A stretch of DNA of 64,000 nucleotides from Clostridia bacterium (GCA_017937655.1 JAGBDE010000005.1:1-64000), one strand, 5' to 3'. Positions 42,006 through 50,631 are shown, counted from the first letter of the stretch. The notes: generated by a model from the sequence alone, not told the origin. Program-made: numbers and translations.

Positions 42006-42650
42006 TTACCCTCTGGTGCTGAAATCCTCCTCAATGCGCTGTTTCCAGTTGGGCTGCAGCGGCGCGCCGCAGCGCATGGCGGCCACGGCCTCCCCCACCA
42101 CTTCGTAGTTCAGCTGCGTGCCGATGGAATCCGCGTGGTAGTTCACCGCCCGGTCCTGGCTGATGCCAAACTCCCGGGCCGTCTCCACCGCGTCGATGTT
42201 AGCGCCGAGGAAAAGGAACTCCCAGCCGTACTTGTCCTTCTGACGCTGGATCATCTGGCGCACTTTGTCCGCGGTGTAGCGGCTGCTGGCATTTTCCAGG
42301 CCGTCGGTGGTGATGACGAACAGGGTATGCTCCGGCACGTCCTCCTTCCGGGCGTATTTGTGCACATTGCCGATGTGGTGGATGGCCCCGCCGATGGCGT
42401 CCAGCAGCGCGGTGCATCCGCCGGGAAGATAATCCTGGCGGGTCATGGGCTTCACCCGGGCGATGTCCACCCGGTCATGCAGCACCAGGTTGCCGGTGCT
42501 GAACAAAACGGTGGATACCAGCGCCTCCCCCGCCTCCTGCCGCTGCTTATCGATCATGCTGTTGAAGCCGCCGATGGTATCGCTTTCCAGGCCGCTCATA
42601 GAGCCGCTGCGGTCGATGATGAAAACCAGTTCCGTCAAATTCTTCTTCAT
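42006..42650 (-). CDS. VWA-domain protein
   Basis: A 214-aa stand-alone von Willebrand factor A domain. The MIDAS metal site is FIIDRSGSMSG (D13, S15, S17), with a Thr loop near GGCTALLDAIG and the third ligand in VITTDGLENAS. No signal peptide or membrane helix, so it is cytoplasmic, in contrast to adhesin VWA domains. Partner unknown. The ATG at 42650 follows AGGAGG by 8 nt; the -10 box TATAAT is 43 nt further up. Confidence 0.88.
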   Translation of the reverse strand: MKKNLTELVFIIDRSGSMSGLESDTIGGFNSMIDKQRQEAGEALVSTVLFSTGNLVLHDRVDIARVKPMTRQDYLPGGCTALLDAIGGAIHHIGNVHKYARKEDVPEHTLFVITTDGLENASSRYTADKVRQMIQRQKDKYGWEFLFLGANIDAVETAREFGISQDRAVNYHADSIGTQLNYEVVGEAVAAMRCGAPLQPNWKQRIEEDFSTRG

Positions 42651-42692
42651 ATAAAAAACCTCCTGCAATGGATTTGCCTTGGTGACAATGCC

Positions 42693-42698
42693 ATTATA
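42693..42698 (-). promoter_or_regulatory. -10 box of the VWA gene
   Basis: Minus strand TATAAT; the -35 region is not recognisable. Confidence 0.55.
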
Positions 42699-42740
42699 GG
42701 AGGTTTTGCATTTCCGTTGGTCACCTGCCAGGCGACATTT

Positions 42741-43133
42741 TCAGCTCAGATTGATCAGCCACCACTGGCAGAAGGTGAATTCCAGGTTGTAAAAGCCGGT
42801 AAACAAGCCGTTGTAATAGCTGTCGTTCCTCTCCCAGTCTCCGGTATAGGCATGGATGACGTGAGTATGAGGCCAGCCTTCATCGCTCATGAGGTAAACG
42901 TTTCTCCAGCGATGCTGGGAGCAATAACGCTGCACCAGACCCGGCCGGGTGATGGTTTTCAGCACATTGCCTTCTGCGTCGCATACTTCCAGCCGGTCAA
43001 TATCCGAAGGAAGGCTGCCCCAGAATATGGGCTGATCGTCAGGGTATTTTGCATAATCCCACGCATGCCAGGCAATGAACAGCGCCAAAATGACAAATCC
43101 GATCAGCCAGAGGATCCATGTCTTCTTTTTCAT
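42741..43133 (-). CDS. Small membrane-anchored protein, copy B
   Basis: A 130-aa protein with a basic start (MKKK) and one hydrophobic helix (about 5-24), the rest probably outside. It shares a short core with the gene upstream: IDRLEVCD-x-GNVL, then RPGLVQRYCSQHRW; the neighbour has IDCIEVYE and [13 protein letters not shown]. The shared RYxSxHRW pattern indicates an old tandem duplication. ATG overlaps the upstream stop by 4 nt. Function unknown. Confidence 0.75.
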   Translation of the reverse strand: MKKKTWILWLIGFVILALFIAWHAWDYAKYPDDQPIFWGSLPSDIDRLEVCDAEGNVLKTITRPGLVQRYCSQHRWRNVYLMSDEGWPHTHVIHAYTGDWERNDSYYNGLFTGFYNLEFTFCQWWLINLS

Positions 43134-43561
43134 GGTATTTCATCCTCCAGTAACGTGCCTAGTATTTCCTTCTGTACAGCCGCAAACTTCCGGTTGTTGT
43201 AACGGGTTTTGCCCCGGGGCAGCCTGGAATCCCCCACCGACCAACCGTTCGCATATTCTTTAAACACATAGGCAGTAGCCTCGTCACAACAGATGGCGTA
43301 GGTATCCTCCCAGCGGTGGGCGGAAACGTACCGGCCGATCAGTTCCGGATCGGTGGTCTCGCCTAGAAGAACGCAACCCTGGTAGCCAAATTCATACACC
43401 TCTATGCAGTCGATAGCGGGGTATTTTGCAAAGTACAACTCTTCCATGAAAGGTACGCTGGCAGGCTTGTCCAGCCTGATGATCCAGTTTCCCAGAACAG
43501 CCAGCACACAAACCAACAGTAAGATGCCCGGCACAAGCAAGGGCGGCAGTTCCTTTTTCAC
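43130..43561 (-). CDS. Small membrane-anchored protein, copy A
   Basis: A 143-aa protein with one N-terminal hydrophobic helix (about 7-27) and an outer domain carrying [10 protein letters not shown] and GRYVSAHRW, related to copy B. Four cysteines occur in the outer part. The ATG overlaps the macro-domain gene stop by 4 nt, and copy B overlaps its stop by 4 nt, so all three genes are translationally coupled. Function unknown. Confidence 0.75.
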   Translation of the reverse strand: MKKELPPLLVPGILLLVCVLAVLGNWIIRLDKPASVPFMEELYFAKYPAIDCIEVYEFGYQGCVLLGETTDPELIGRYVSAHRWEDTYAICCDEATAYVFKEYANGWSVGDSRLPRGKTRYNNRKFAAVQKEILGTLLEDEIP

Positions 43562-44595
43562 GCGCCCACCCCCAAAGTGACCTGGTCAAAGTCAAACAGC
43601 AGCTGGTTTACCTGGTGGATATCGTAAATGCCGTGCAGCAGGCAGTATTCAATGATGATGTCAAACTTGCTGCTGCGGCTCAGGGCCAGGCCGGCCTTCA
43701 TCAGCAGATCCCGGGTCTGATCCAGGGTCAGTTCCAGCGCAATGGCAATGGCCACGGCGGTGGTTTTTTTGGGCTTGTAGAACACGTCGCCCCTGATTTT
43801 GGAAAAATGCTTCCGGTCGATGTTGGCCCGCTTATAGCAGGTGGAGTCCTTCATGCCCTTCTCGTCGATGAGCCGAAGCACCATCTGGGAAAAGCTTTCG
43901 TCAATCTGGTTCAGCGCGTCCTCCAGGGACAGGCTGGCCTGGGGCGCGCATTCGCATTCCTCCAGGAATCCGTCGGCGGAAAAGGAAGCGTACTCGTTGT
44001 AAGCAGCCGTAGGCATGGGCGCGGCGGCGGTCATGCGGATCTGCTCCCGGCGGAAATCCGTGTGCTCCTCCACATAGCGGTCGTCCACAAACTGGGATAC
44101 GTCCGCAAACAGCTTGCCGCTCAGGTGGTAGCTCTCCCGGTCATACACCACGATGTACACCAGCATATCGCTTTTCATCAAAAAATCGCCGATGGCCCGC
44201 ATGGCCACCTGCAGGGCCTTCTCCTTGGGGCAGCCGTAGGCCCCGGCGGAAATCAGCGGAAAGGCCACGCTTTCGCAGCCCTGCTGGGCCGCCAGCCGGA
44301 GAGAGCACCAGTAGCAGGAATACAGCAGCGAGCTTTCCCGGGCGCTGCCCTCCCGCCACACGGGCCCCACGGTGTGGATCACGTATTTGCAGGGCAGGTT
44401 GTAGCCCCGGGTCAGCTTGGCGTCGCCGGTCCGGCAGCCGCCCAGGGTGCGGCATTCTTTAAGAAGCTCCGGGCCGGCAGCCTTGTGGATGGCTCCGTCC
44501 ACCCCTCCGCCGCCCAGCAGGCTCTCATTGGCCGCGTTAACGATGGCGTCCACCCGCATGCGGGTAATATCGTTGCGAACGATCTGAATGGGCAT
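43558..44595 (-). CDS. Macro-domain protein with helical C-terminus
   Basis: A 345-aa protein. Residues 1-170 are a macro domain, which binds or hydrolyses ADP-ribose derivatives: [27 protein letters not shown] and [12 protein letters not shown] are the ligand loops. After a linker, residues about 235-345 form a conserved helical domain ([25 protein letters not shown] region) resembling a helix-turn-helix. The combination occurs in Clostridia; its substrate is unknown. AAGGAGG lies 8 nt before the ATG. It leads an operon with two membrane proteins. Confidence 0.88.
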   Translation of the reverse strand: MPIQIVRNDITRMRVDAIVNAANESLLGGGGVDGAIHKAAGPELLKECRTLGGCRTGDAKLTRGYNLPCKYVIHTVGPVWREGSARESSLLYSCYWCSLRLAAQQGCESVAFPLISAGAYGCPKEKALQVAMRAIGDFLMKSDMLVYIVVYDRESYHLSGKLFADVSQFVDDRYVEEHTDFRREQIRMTAAAPMPTAAYNEYASFSADGFLEECECAPQASLSLEDALNQIDESFSQMVLRLIDEKGMKDSTCYKRANIDRKHFSKIRGDVFYKPKKTTAVAIAIALELTLDQTRDLLMKAGLALSRSSKFDIIIEYCLLHGIYDIHQVNQLLFDFDQVTLGVGA

Positions 44596-44637
44596 GTTGT
44601 TGCCTCCTTTGGCATTTGTGCAAAAAACGTCACTGCC

Positions 44638-44666
44638 ATTATACCACCCTGAGGCCGCCCGGGCAA
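44638..44666 (-). promoter_or_regulatory. Promoter of the macro-domain operon
   Basis: Minus strand TTGCCC, 17 nt, TATAAT with extended TG. Confidence 0.8.
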
Positions 44667-44681
44667 ATGTCCGGATGTAAC

Positions 44682-44713
44682 AAAAACCCCGGCCTGCAAG
44701 CGCAAAGCCGGGG
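44682..44713 (-). terminator. Terminator of the panE-family gene
   Basis: Minus strand CCCCGGC, 13-nt loop, GCCGGGG, then five T. Confidence 0.9.
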
Positions 44714-44724
44714 ATGATGGTTTT

Positions 44725-45741
44725 TTACAGCAGATCGTCAAAAAGGCGGATATTTTCCGGGCTCAGGGGCAGTTGGCCGTCCTGCTGCTTGCGGATCACC
44801 TCTGCGATGCGGTCGTTGATGGGGATGGGCACGCCGCACTTCTTGCCCCAGTCGCAGACCACGCCGTTGATGGCGTCCACCTCGCAGGGCTTGCCGTGCC
44901 GGATGTCCTGCAGCATGGAGGGCTCGATGGCCCGGTGCTTTTTCATGGCGATGGGAATGAGCAGCGTGGCAATCGCCTGCTTCACGCTTCCCTTGTAGTA
45001 GAACAGCTTGGTGATGTCCTTGCCCTGCACAGGCGCGAAGGTGATGCCGGCGGCATGGCCCACATCGATGACCTCTTTCATGCAGCGGATGGCCACCTTG
45101 CGGGCGTCTGCGTTTTCAGACACGTCGCCGAAGCGGCCGCCCACCACGGTGCCCAGGCCGGAGAAGGTGGCGTTGATCAGCAGCTTGGACCAGCGTGCGC
45201 CCAGCAGATTGTCCTCCTCGTGGACGGGGCACATTTTTTCCAGCAGTTCTTTGACCATGGCGTACTGCCCGTCGGAGATGCCTTCCATCTTGCCCATGTG
45301 GAAGGACAGGCTGTCCGGGTCGCTGGTGAGGGTGCACTCGCCGGGGGCGGACAGGGTGGCGCCCCATTCCACGGTGCAGCCCATGGTGCGGTTGGCGCCC
45401 ACAATCTCCGCGATGCCGGGCTCAGGCAGGCCGTTTTGCAGCGTGACCATCACGCCGTCCTCCGCCAGGAAATCCTTCAGCATGGCCACCACTTCCGCGT
45501 TGTGCAGCTGCTTGGTCATCAAAAGGATCACGTCGTACTTGCCGGTCATTTCGTCAGGGGTGAAGGCTTTGACGGGCACGGTCATCTCCACCGTGCCGAT
45601 GATCTTCGCGCCGTTTTGCTTGAGAGCCTCCACGTGGGCCCGGTTGCGGTTGATCAGGTCGATCTCCCCGCCGTTCTTGGTAATGAATGCGCCCAGCACC
45701 GTTCCCAGGGAGCCTGCGCCGTAGATGGCATAACGTTTCAT
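44725..45741 (-). CDS. Ketopantoate reductase (PanE/ApbA) family
   Basis: A 338-aa NADPH-dependent reductase. The Rossmann loop is GAGSLG (residues 8-13), LLMTKQLHN carries the conserved Lys, and the C-terminal domain has RWSKLLINATFSGLGTV with SMLQDIRHGKPCEVDAINGVV. It could make pantoate for coenzyme A, but many clostridial members of this family act on other 2-keto acids; no panB or panC is nearby. AGGAGG site. MarR is 30 nt upstream and may control it. Confidence 0.88.
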   Translation of the reverse strand: MKRYAIYGAGSLGTVLGAFITKNGGEIDLINRNRAHVEALKQNGAKIIGTVEMTVPVKAFTPDEMTGKYDVILLMTKQLHNAEVVAMLKDFLAEDGVMVTLQNGLPEPGIAEIVGANRTMGCTVEWGATLSAPGECTLTSDPDSLSFHMGKMEGISDGQYAMVKELLEKMCPVHEEDNLLGARWSKLLINATFSGLGTVVGGRFGDVSENADARKVAIRCMKEVIDVGHAAGITFAPVQGKDITKLFYYKGSVKQAIATLLIPIAMKKHRAIEPSMLQDIRHGKPCEVDAINGVVCDWGKKCGVPIPINDRIAEVIRKQQDGQLPLSPENIRLFDDLL

Positions 45742-45771
45742 TGTGGTTCCTCCTTTGTTGATGCTTCAGGG

Positions 45772-46224
45772 TCAGGCATCCATGCCGCCCCTGCTGATTT
45801 TTTCCAGATTCTGGGCGATCAGCGCCAGCGCCTCCTGCAGCTTGGCCCGCTCCTGATCGTCCAGGCCCTCGCCGCCCGCGTCCACCGCTTTCTGCGCCTG
45901 ACAGGCCACGTATCGGGCCGCTTTTTCTCCCGCTTCCGTCAGCCGCAAAAGCGCCCGGTAGCGATTGTCGTCCCGGCTTTCCCGGGTCAATAGGCCCTCC
46001 TGCTCCATGTCCGCCACCGCCCGGGATACGGCGGCTTTGTCCTTGTCGCAGACGTCGCTGAGCTGGGCGGCGGTCATCCCCTCCGGGTGGCCCAAAAGCG
46101 CCGCCAGGTACTGGGCAAAAATGCCCTTGGTGCCGTAACGGACCATTTCCGCCTTTTCAATTTTCTGAATGGAATGATAAATGCTGGAGATGGACGAGGC
46201 AAACTGCTCGTATCTGCTTTGCAT
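45772..46224 (-). CDS. MarR family regulator
   Basis: A 150-aa winged-helix regulator. The DNA-binding part covers about residues 35-105 (TAAQLSDVCDKDKAAVSRAVADMEQEGLL is the recognition region, followed by the wing RESRDDNRYRALLRLT). The ATG at 46224 follows GGAGGGG by 5 nt. An 18-bp palindrome covers the -35 box of its own promoter, so autorepression is likely. It stands between the PanE-family gene (same strand) and aqpZ (divergent). Confidence 0.9.
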   Translation of the reverse strand: MQSRYEQFASSISSIYHSIQKIEKAEMVRYGTKGIFAQYLAALLGHPEGMTAAQLSDVCDKDKAAVSRAVADMEQEGLLTRESRDDNRYRALLRLTEAGEKAARYVACQAQKAVDAGGEGLDDQERAKLQEALALIAQNLEKISRGGMDA

Positions 46225-46258
46225 AACAACCCCTCCGTGGTGCTGATGGTATATGTTT

Positions 46259-46287
46259 ATCATACCCCTCCTATGTTGATATGTCAA
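46259..46287 (-). promoter_or_regulatory. Promoter of marR
   Basis: Minus strand TTGACA, 17 nt, TATGAT. Confidence 0.88.
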
Positions 46288-46290
46288 CAT
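46273..46290. promoter_or_regulatory. Candidate MarR operator
   Basis: Perfect inverted repeat ATGTTGA, 4 nt, TCAACAT, covering the -35 box of marR. Size and spacing suit a MarR dimer. Confidence 0.75.
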
Positions 46291-46308
46291 CGCCCCATGT
46301 TTTTCCCC

Positions 46309-46337
46309 TTGCAGGCTTTTCCAGAAAGAGGTATAAT
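46309..46337 (+). promoter_or_regulatory. Promoter of aqpZ
   Basis: TTGCAG, 17 nt, TATAAT. Confidence 0.85.
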
Positions 46338-46342
46338 ATTTT

Positions 46343-46360
46343 TTGGACGATTTCGTCCAA
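46343..46360. promoter_or_regulatory. Candidate operator of aqpZ
   Basis: Perfect inverted repeat TTGGACGA, 2 nt, TCGTCCAA starting 6 nt past the -10 box, over the likely transcription start. It differs from the marR operator. Confidence 0.65.
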
Positions 46361-46384
46361 TACTTCATACTGCGAGGGAACACA

Positions 46385-47071
46385 ATGAAAAAGTACATTG
46401 CAGAATTCATCGGCACTCTTGTTCTGGTTACCCTTGGCTGCGGCACCGCCATGCTGGTTGGCTGCGACGCCGCAGCTGGCTCCGGCTACCTGCTGACCGC
46501 CCTGGCTTTCGGCCTGGTCATCGTTGGCATGGCTTACTGCGTGGGCAACATCTCCGGCTGCCACATCAACCCCGCCGTTTCTCTGGGCGTGCTGCTGAGC
46601 AAGGGCATGTCCGTGAAGGATTTCATTGGCTACGTCGTCTCCCAGTGCCTGGGCGCCCTGGCTGGCGCCGGCCTGCTCAGCGCCATCTTTGGTCTGGGCA
46701 ACGTGACCGACATGACCGGCGGTCTGGGCTCCAACGGCCTGGCCGGCGTGAACGGCAGCGCGGTTGCCGGTCTGCTGGTTGAGATCGTGCTGACCTTCAT
46801 CTTCGTGCTGACCATCCTGGGCGTGACCTCCAAGAAGGCTGGCCACGGCTCCTTCGGCGGCCTGGTCATCGGCTTGACCCTGACCCTGGTTCACATCCTG
46901 GGCATCGGCCTCACCGGCACCTCCGTCAACCCCGCCCGCAGCTTTGGCCCCGCCGTCGTCGCCGCCATCTCCGGCAACGCCGCTCCCATTGCTTGCCTGT
47001 GGGTGTTCATCGTTGGCCCGCTGGTTGGCGCTGCTCTGGCTGCCGTGACCTACAAGGCTCTGGAGAAGTAA
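46385..47071 (+). CDS. aqpZ: Aquaporin AqpZ-type water channel
   Basis: A 228-aa six-helix channel. The NPA boxes are at 62-64 (HINPAVSLG) and 182-184 (SVNPARSFGPA). The selectivity-filter residues match AqpZ: F42, H170, T179 and R185, which favour water over glycerol. The ATG at 46385 is preceded by GAGGG; an earlier in-frame ATG lies upstream of the palindrome and is rejected. Codon use suggests good expression. Confidence 0.95.
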   Translation: MKKYIAEFIGTLVLVTLGCGTAMLVGCDAAAGSGYLLTALAFGLVIVGMAYCVGNISGCHINPAVSLGVLLSKGMSVKDFIGYVVSQCLGALAGAGLLSAIFGLGNVTDMTGGLGSNGLAGVNGSAVAGLLVEIVLTFIFVLTILGVTSKKAGHGSFGGLVIGLTLTLVHILGIGLTGTSVNPARSFGPAVVAAISGNAAPIACLWVFIVGPLVGAALAAVTYKALEK

Positions 47072-47084
47072 TCTGTTTCCCCCT

Positions 47085-47113
47085 GCGGCATGGAAATCCA
47101 TGCCGCTTTTTTT
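47085..47113 (+). terminator. Terminator of aqpZ
   Basis: Stem GCGGCATGGA/TCCATGCCGC, 2-nt gap, then seven T. Confidence 0.95.
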
Positions 47114-47129
47114 GTGCAGTTTTTTTCAG

Positions 47130-47158
47130 TTGTGCGCCCGCGGTTTTGTATGTATAAT
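47130..47158 (+). promoter_or_regulatory. Promoter of the toroid-glycosidase operon
   Basis: TTGTGC, 17 nt, TATAAT, directly behind the aqpZ terminator. Confidence 0.8.
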
Positions 47159-47179
47159 GGACGCAAAGGAGCTGATTTT

Positions 47180-48085
47180 ATGACGTTTTTTGACAAAGCA
47201 CGCGCCTGGATGTACCGCAACGCCAGGCCCCTGGATCTGGCCCGTTTTCAGTACCATTTTGAGTCCGGCAGCAAGGAACAGGTGGTGGATGTGCTGCGCT
47301 TTTATCAGAACGCGGACGGCGGTTGCGGCCACGGGGTGGAGGCAGACTGCTGGAACCCCAACTCCACGCCGATGCACTCTGGCACCGCGGGGGACATCTT
47401 GCGGGAGATTGACTTCGAGGACGCCAGCCACCCCTTTGTGCAGGGACTGATTTCCTTCTACCTCAGCGGCGCACATTTTGACGGCAGCCATTGGGACATC
47501 GTGGTGGAGAGCAACAACCAGTATCCCCGCTCCCCCTGGTGGACTTACGGCAGTGAAAGCGGCTGCCACACGGACTATAATGGCACCGCCCAGATCGCTG
47601 GTTTTCTGGTACGCTACTGCGCCCCCGGCAGCGAGGGCTATCAGCTGGGCCTGCGTATCGCCAACGAGGCCATTGCCGCGCTGGATGCCCTGGAGGACAT
47701 GCACACCTGCACCTGCTACATCCACCTGCTGCACTTGCTGGAAAAAGCAGGCGCGACCCATCTCGTCCCGGCGGATGAACTGCGGCAGAAGCTGCACGCC
47801 ACCGTCAGCCGCTTGCTGCAAAAGGACGCCGATCGATGGCACCTGTATTCCTGCAAGCCCTCCAATTTCTTCACCAGCATGGACAGCCAGTTCTATTCCG
47901 CCAACCAGGCGCTGGCCCAGCGTGAATGCGAGTTCATCCTGGCCGGTCAGCAGGAGGACGGCACCTGGCCCATCACCTGGAGCTGGGAGGATTTCCCGGA
48001 GGAGTGGGCCATCAGCAAGAACTGGTGGAAGGGCCATCTCATCATCCAGAATCTACTGTACCTGAAGGGCATGGGCCGGCTGTAA
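47180..48085 (+). CDS. Alpha/alpha-toroid (terpenoid-cyclase-like) protein
   Basis: A 301-aa soluble protein with the fold pattern of prenyltransferase/squalene-cyclase-type toroids. NADGGCGHGVEADCWNPNSTPMHS matches the usual GGFGHALEPDxxxPxSxP signature of this family, with Cys in place of Phe; QQEDGTWPITWSWED is a second repeat-like segment. The function is unknown; the family is common next to glycosidases and transporters in gut Firmicutes. AAGGAG 8 nt before the ATG at 47180. The glycosidase gene follows after 34 nt. Confidence 0.78.
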   Translation: MTFFDKARAWMYRNARPLDLARFQYHFESGSKEQVVDVLRFYQNADGGCGHGVEADCWNPNSTPMHSGTAGDILREIDFEDASHPFVQGLISFYLSGAHFDGSHWDIVVESNNQYPRSPWWTYGSESGCHTDYNGTAQIAGFLVRYCAPGSEGYQLGLRIANEAIAALDALEDMHTCTCYIHLLHLLEKAGATHLVPADELRQKLHATVSRLLQKDADRWHLYSCKPSNFFTSMDSQFYSANQALAQRECEFILAGQQEDGTWPITWSWEDFPEEWAISKNWWKGHLIIQNLLYLKGMGRL

Positions 48086-48119
48086 CCGGCTTTTCCCATC
48101 TGCCAAAGGAGAAATCGCA

Positions 48120-49979
48120 ATGTCTTATTCCCAAATGAAGGAACAATATATCCGGGGCTGGCATACATGGAACGTGCGCAGCGTGCTGTCCCACGTGCAT
48201 ATGCCGGACGGTTTTGCGCTGAACGTGGCGTTCAAGGAATATCGGGAGGGCCATTACCTGAAGGAGACCCTGGTGGGCCGCTTCACCAACGAATACGGCC
48301 GGGAGCCTGCCGAAACCGCCTTCCCCGGCCCCCACGCCTTTGACGATTCCTACACCGAAATGCGCCTGAAATGGTGCGATATGGAGATCCGAGTGGAATC
48401 TGCCGTGGTGGAGGATGAGCTCATTTTGCTTGTCACGCCTATTACCAAGCAGGTTCGGCCTGCCATGCTGGTGCTGGAAAGCGGCTTCCTATGGGGCCGA
48501 CCTGGCTGGGTGGAAAAGCAGGGGCAGACGCTGTCCGCCCACATGGCCTCCGGTCAGCGCAACGTGTACATCACCGGCACACCCATGGACGATCCCAACA
48601 TCCCCGTGCAGGCCGCCTGTCTGCAGGTCTGCCTGGATGGCCCTGTGGCGGTGTTCACCAACGTCAAACGTACTCTGGAGGATGTGCAGCGGCTGATTGC
48701 CAGCCGGAAAGCCGCCCACGCGGAGCAATGCGCCCGCTTCGGCGATATGGCCGCCATGTACGAGGCCATGGAGTCTGCCCTGGGCTGGGACACCATCTAC
48801 GACGCCAGGCATAACCGGGTCATTTCCCCTGTCAGCAGGCTTTGGAGCATTTCCAGCGGCGGCTATGTGCTGTTTTGCTGGGACAACTTTTTTGCAGGCT
48901 TTATGGCGTCCCTGGGCTGCCGGGAGCTTGCCTACAGCAACCTCAGGGAAATCCTGAACGAGCACACCCCGGAGGGTTTTGTGCCCAATCTGGCCTACGC
49001 CACCGGGCAGGTCAGCGCGGACCGTTCCCAGCCGCCGGTGGGCAGTGCTATGCTGCTGGAAACGTATCGCATCTACCGCGAAAAATGGATCGTGGTCGAT
49101 ATGTATGACGACCTTCTCCGCTGGAACCGCTGGTTTGCGGAAAACCGGATGAATCCAAGCGGCGCGCTGTGCTGGGGCAGCAATGAAATTCCCGTGCTTT
49201 ATGGAAACCGCTGGGAGACCGAGGGCGTTCACGCCACCTATGGCGCAGCGTTGGAAAGCGGCCTGGACAACTCCCCCATGTACGATGACGTCCCCTTCAA
49301 CAAGGCCACAAACCGCCTGGAGTTGGAGGATGTGGGTCTTACCGGCCTGTATATTCTGGATTGCCGTTCGCTGATGGAGCTGGCCAGGGTCATCGGCCGG
49401 GAGGAGGACATTCGCGAGCTGCAAAGCCGCATGGATGCGGCCCGCGCCGGTCTGGAAAACCTCTGGGACGAAGAAAACGGCTTCTACTACAACCGCCGCA
49501 CCGATACCGGCGCTTTCTCCCGCCGCATCTCCCCCACCAATTTCTACGCGCTGTTTTCGCCGGATGTCTCGCCGGAACGGCAGCGCCGCATGGCGGATGA
49601 GCACTACTTCAACCCGGAGGAATTCTACGGCCAATGGATGCTGCCGTCCATCGCCCGGAACGATCCCGCCTACTTCGACCAAAACTACTGGCGCGGCCGG
49701 GTATGGGCCCCGCTGAACTTCCTGGTGTATCTGGCCCTGATCCCTACCGGCCTTGCCGATGTGCGCCGCGACCTGGCGGAAAAATCTGCCGCATTGTTCC
49801 TGAAGGAATGGTCCGAGCACCGTCACGTGCATGAGAACTACTCCTCCATAACTGGCGAGGGCTGCGATTCCGGCAACAGCGACAAATTCTACCATTGGGG
49901 TGCGCTGCTGTGCGTGGTTGCCATGGCGGACGCCGGTTGGATCCCCGGGCTGGGGCTTCCCCTGGACGAGGCCAGATAA
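48120..49979 (+). CDS. GH63-like (MGH1-type) glycoside hydrolase
   Basis: A 619-aa protein without signal peptide. An N-terminal beta domain (about 1-200) precedes an (alpha/alpha)6 barrel with CWDNFFAGFM, ALESGLDNSPMYDD, QNYWRGRVWAPLNFLVY and HENYSSITGEGCDSGNSDKFYHWGALL, the motif order of GH63/YgjK-like and mannosylglycerate-type hydrolases. The likely acid and base are in ESGLDNSP (Asp) and YSSITGEG (Glu). It acts on an imported or intracellular oligosaccharide. AAAGGAG site upstream. Confidence 0.85.
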   Translation: MSYSQMKEQYIRGWHTWNVRSVLSHVHMPDGFALNVAFKEYREGHYLKETLVGRFTNEYGREPAETAFPGPHAFDDSYTEMRLKWCDMEIRVESAVVEDELILLVTPITKQVRPAMLVLESGFLWGRPGWVEKQGQTLSAHMASGQRNVYITGTPMDDPNIPVQAACLQVCLDGPVAVFTNVKRTLEDVQRLIASRKAAHAEQCARFGDMAAMYEAMESALGWDTIYDARHNRVISPVSRLWSISSGGYVLFCWDNFFAGFMASLGCRELAYSNLREILNEHTPEGFVPNLAYATGQVSADRSQPPVGSAMLLETYRIYREKWIVVDMYDDLLRWNRWFAENRMNPSGALCWGSNEIPVLYGNRWETEGVHATYGAALESGLDNSPMYDDVPFNKATNRLELEDVGLTGLYILDCRSLMELARVIGREEDIRELQSRMDAARAGLENLWDEENGFYYNRRTDTGAFSRRISPTNFYALFSPDVSPERQRRMADEHYFNPEEFYGQWMLPSIARNDPAYFDQNYWRGRVWAPLNFLVYLALIPTGLADVRRDLAEKSAALFLKEWSEHRHVHENYSSITGEGCDSGNSDKFYHWGALLCVVAMADAGWIPGLGLPLDEAR

Positions 49980-50012
49980 CCTTCGGCTGAGCATTCCCTT
50001 TCTTGTGCATAA

Positions 50013-50045
50013 AAAAGCGATACCTGAGAATCAGGTATCGCTTTT
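50013..50045. terminator. Bidirectional terminator
   Basis: A perfect 15-bp stem (AAAAGCGATACCTGA with its complement) and a 3-nt loop, between convergent genes. Confidence 0.95.
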
Positions 50046-50051
50046 GCTTGC

Positions 50052-50486
50052 TTATTCTTCGATGGGCTGGGCTTCCTCGGCGGGGGCTTCGGAAGCGGCT
50101 TCTTCCTCTGCTTCGGGAGCGGATTCCTCGACGGCTTCTTCAGCGGCGGGTGCGGCCTCTTCGGCGGGCTGTTCCTTGTCGGAGCCGTCGGTCAGGGCAG
50201 GGCGGGTCTTCTTGGCCAGGCGGGCGGCCTTAGCGGCGGCCAGGGCTTCCTCCAGCTCATTCTGCTCGGTGAGGAGGGCGGTCAGTTCCTCGGGCAGGGC
50301 GACGCCGTCCTTCCACAGCTGCATCAGCTTCTTGGGCAGCTCCGCGGCGATGTCCTTGCGGCGGGATTCCATATTGATTTCGCTCAGCTTCTGCTTTGCA
50401 TTGTCGGCCAGATTGGCAGCGCCCTGACCAACGCTTTCAACGCACTTGAACCAAACGGATTTCACTTTCTGCGAAAAATTTGCCAT
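50052..50486 (-). CDS. Small soluble protein with acidic Ala/Glu tail
   Basis: A 144-aa protein. Residues 1-90 are helical and basic to neutral (MANFSQKVKSVWFKCVE then ADNAKQKLSEINMESRRKDIA), and residues about 100-144 are a Glu/Ala/Pro low-complexity tail. The tail composition resembles those of AmaP and Asp23. No membrane segment. The function is unknown. An AAGGAAGG site stands before the ATG at 50486; it has its own extended -10 promoter. Confidence 0.75.
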   Translation of the reverse strand: MANFSQKVKSVWFKCVESVGQGAANLADNAKQKLSEINMESRRKDIAAELPKKLMQLWKDGVALPEELTALLTEQNELEEALAAAKAARLAKKTRPALTDGSDKEQPAEEAAPAAEEAVEESAPEAEEEAASEAPAEEAQPIEE

Positions 50487-50533
50487 AGCGGGGATTCCTT
50501 CCTTTCGACGATGGAGATTTCTTAACCTGATAC

Positions 50534-50542
50534 AGTATATCA
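50534..50542 (-). promoter_or_regulatory. Extended -10 promoter of the acidic-tail gene
   Basis: Minus strand TGATATACT. The 13-mer GATGTGATATACT is identical to the traX-degV promoter core. Confidence 0.65.
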
Positions 50543-50597
50543 CATCCCCCAGAAAAAAGCAGGGGAATTTTTATATTTTTGTAACAATTTTGCGGGC

Positions 50598-50625
50598 AAA
50601 AAAAGACGCGCTTTTGGGCGCGTCT
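50598..50625 (-). terminator. Terminator of the phosphoribosyltransferase gene
   Basis: Minus strand AGACGCGC, 6-nt loop, GCGCGTCT, then a T-run. Six nt past the stop codon. Confidence 0.94.
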
Positions 50626-50631
50626 GTTGAA

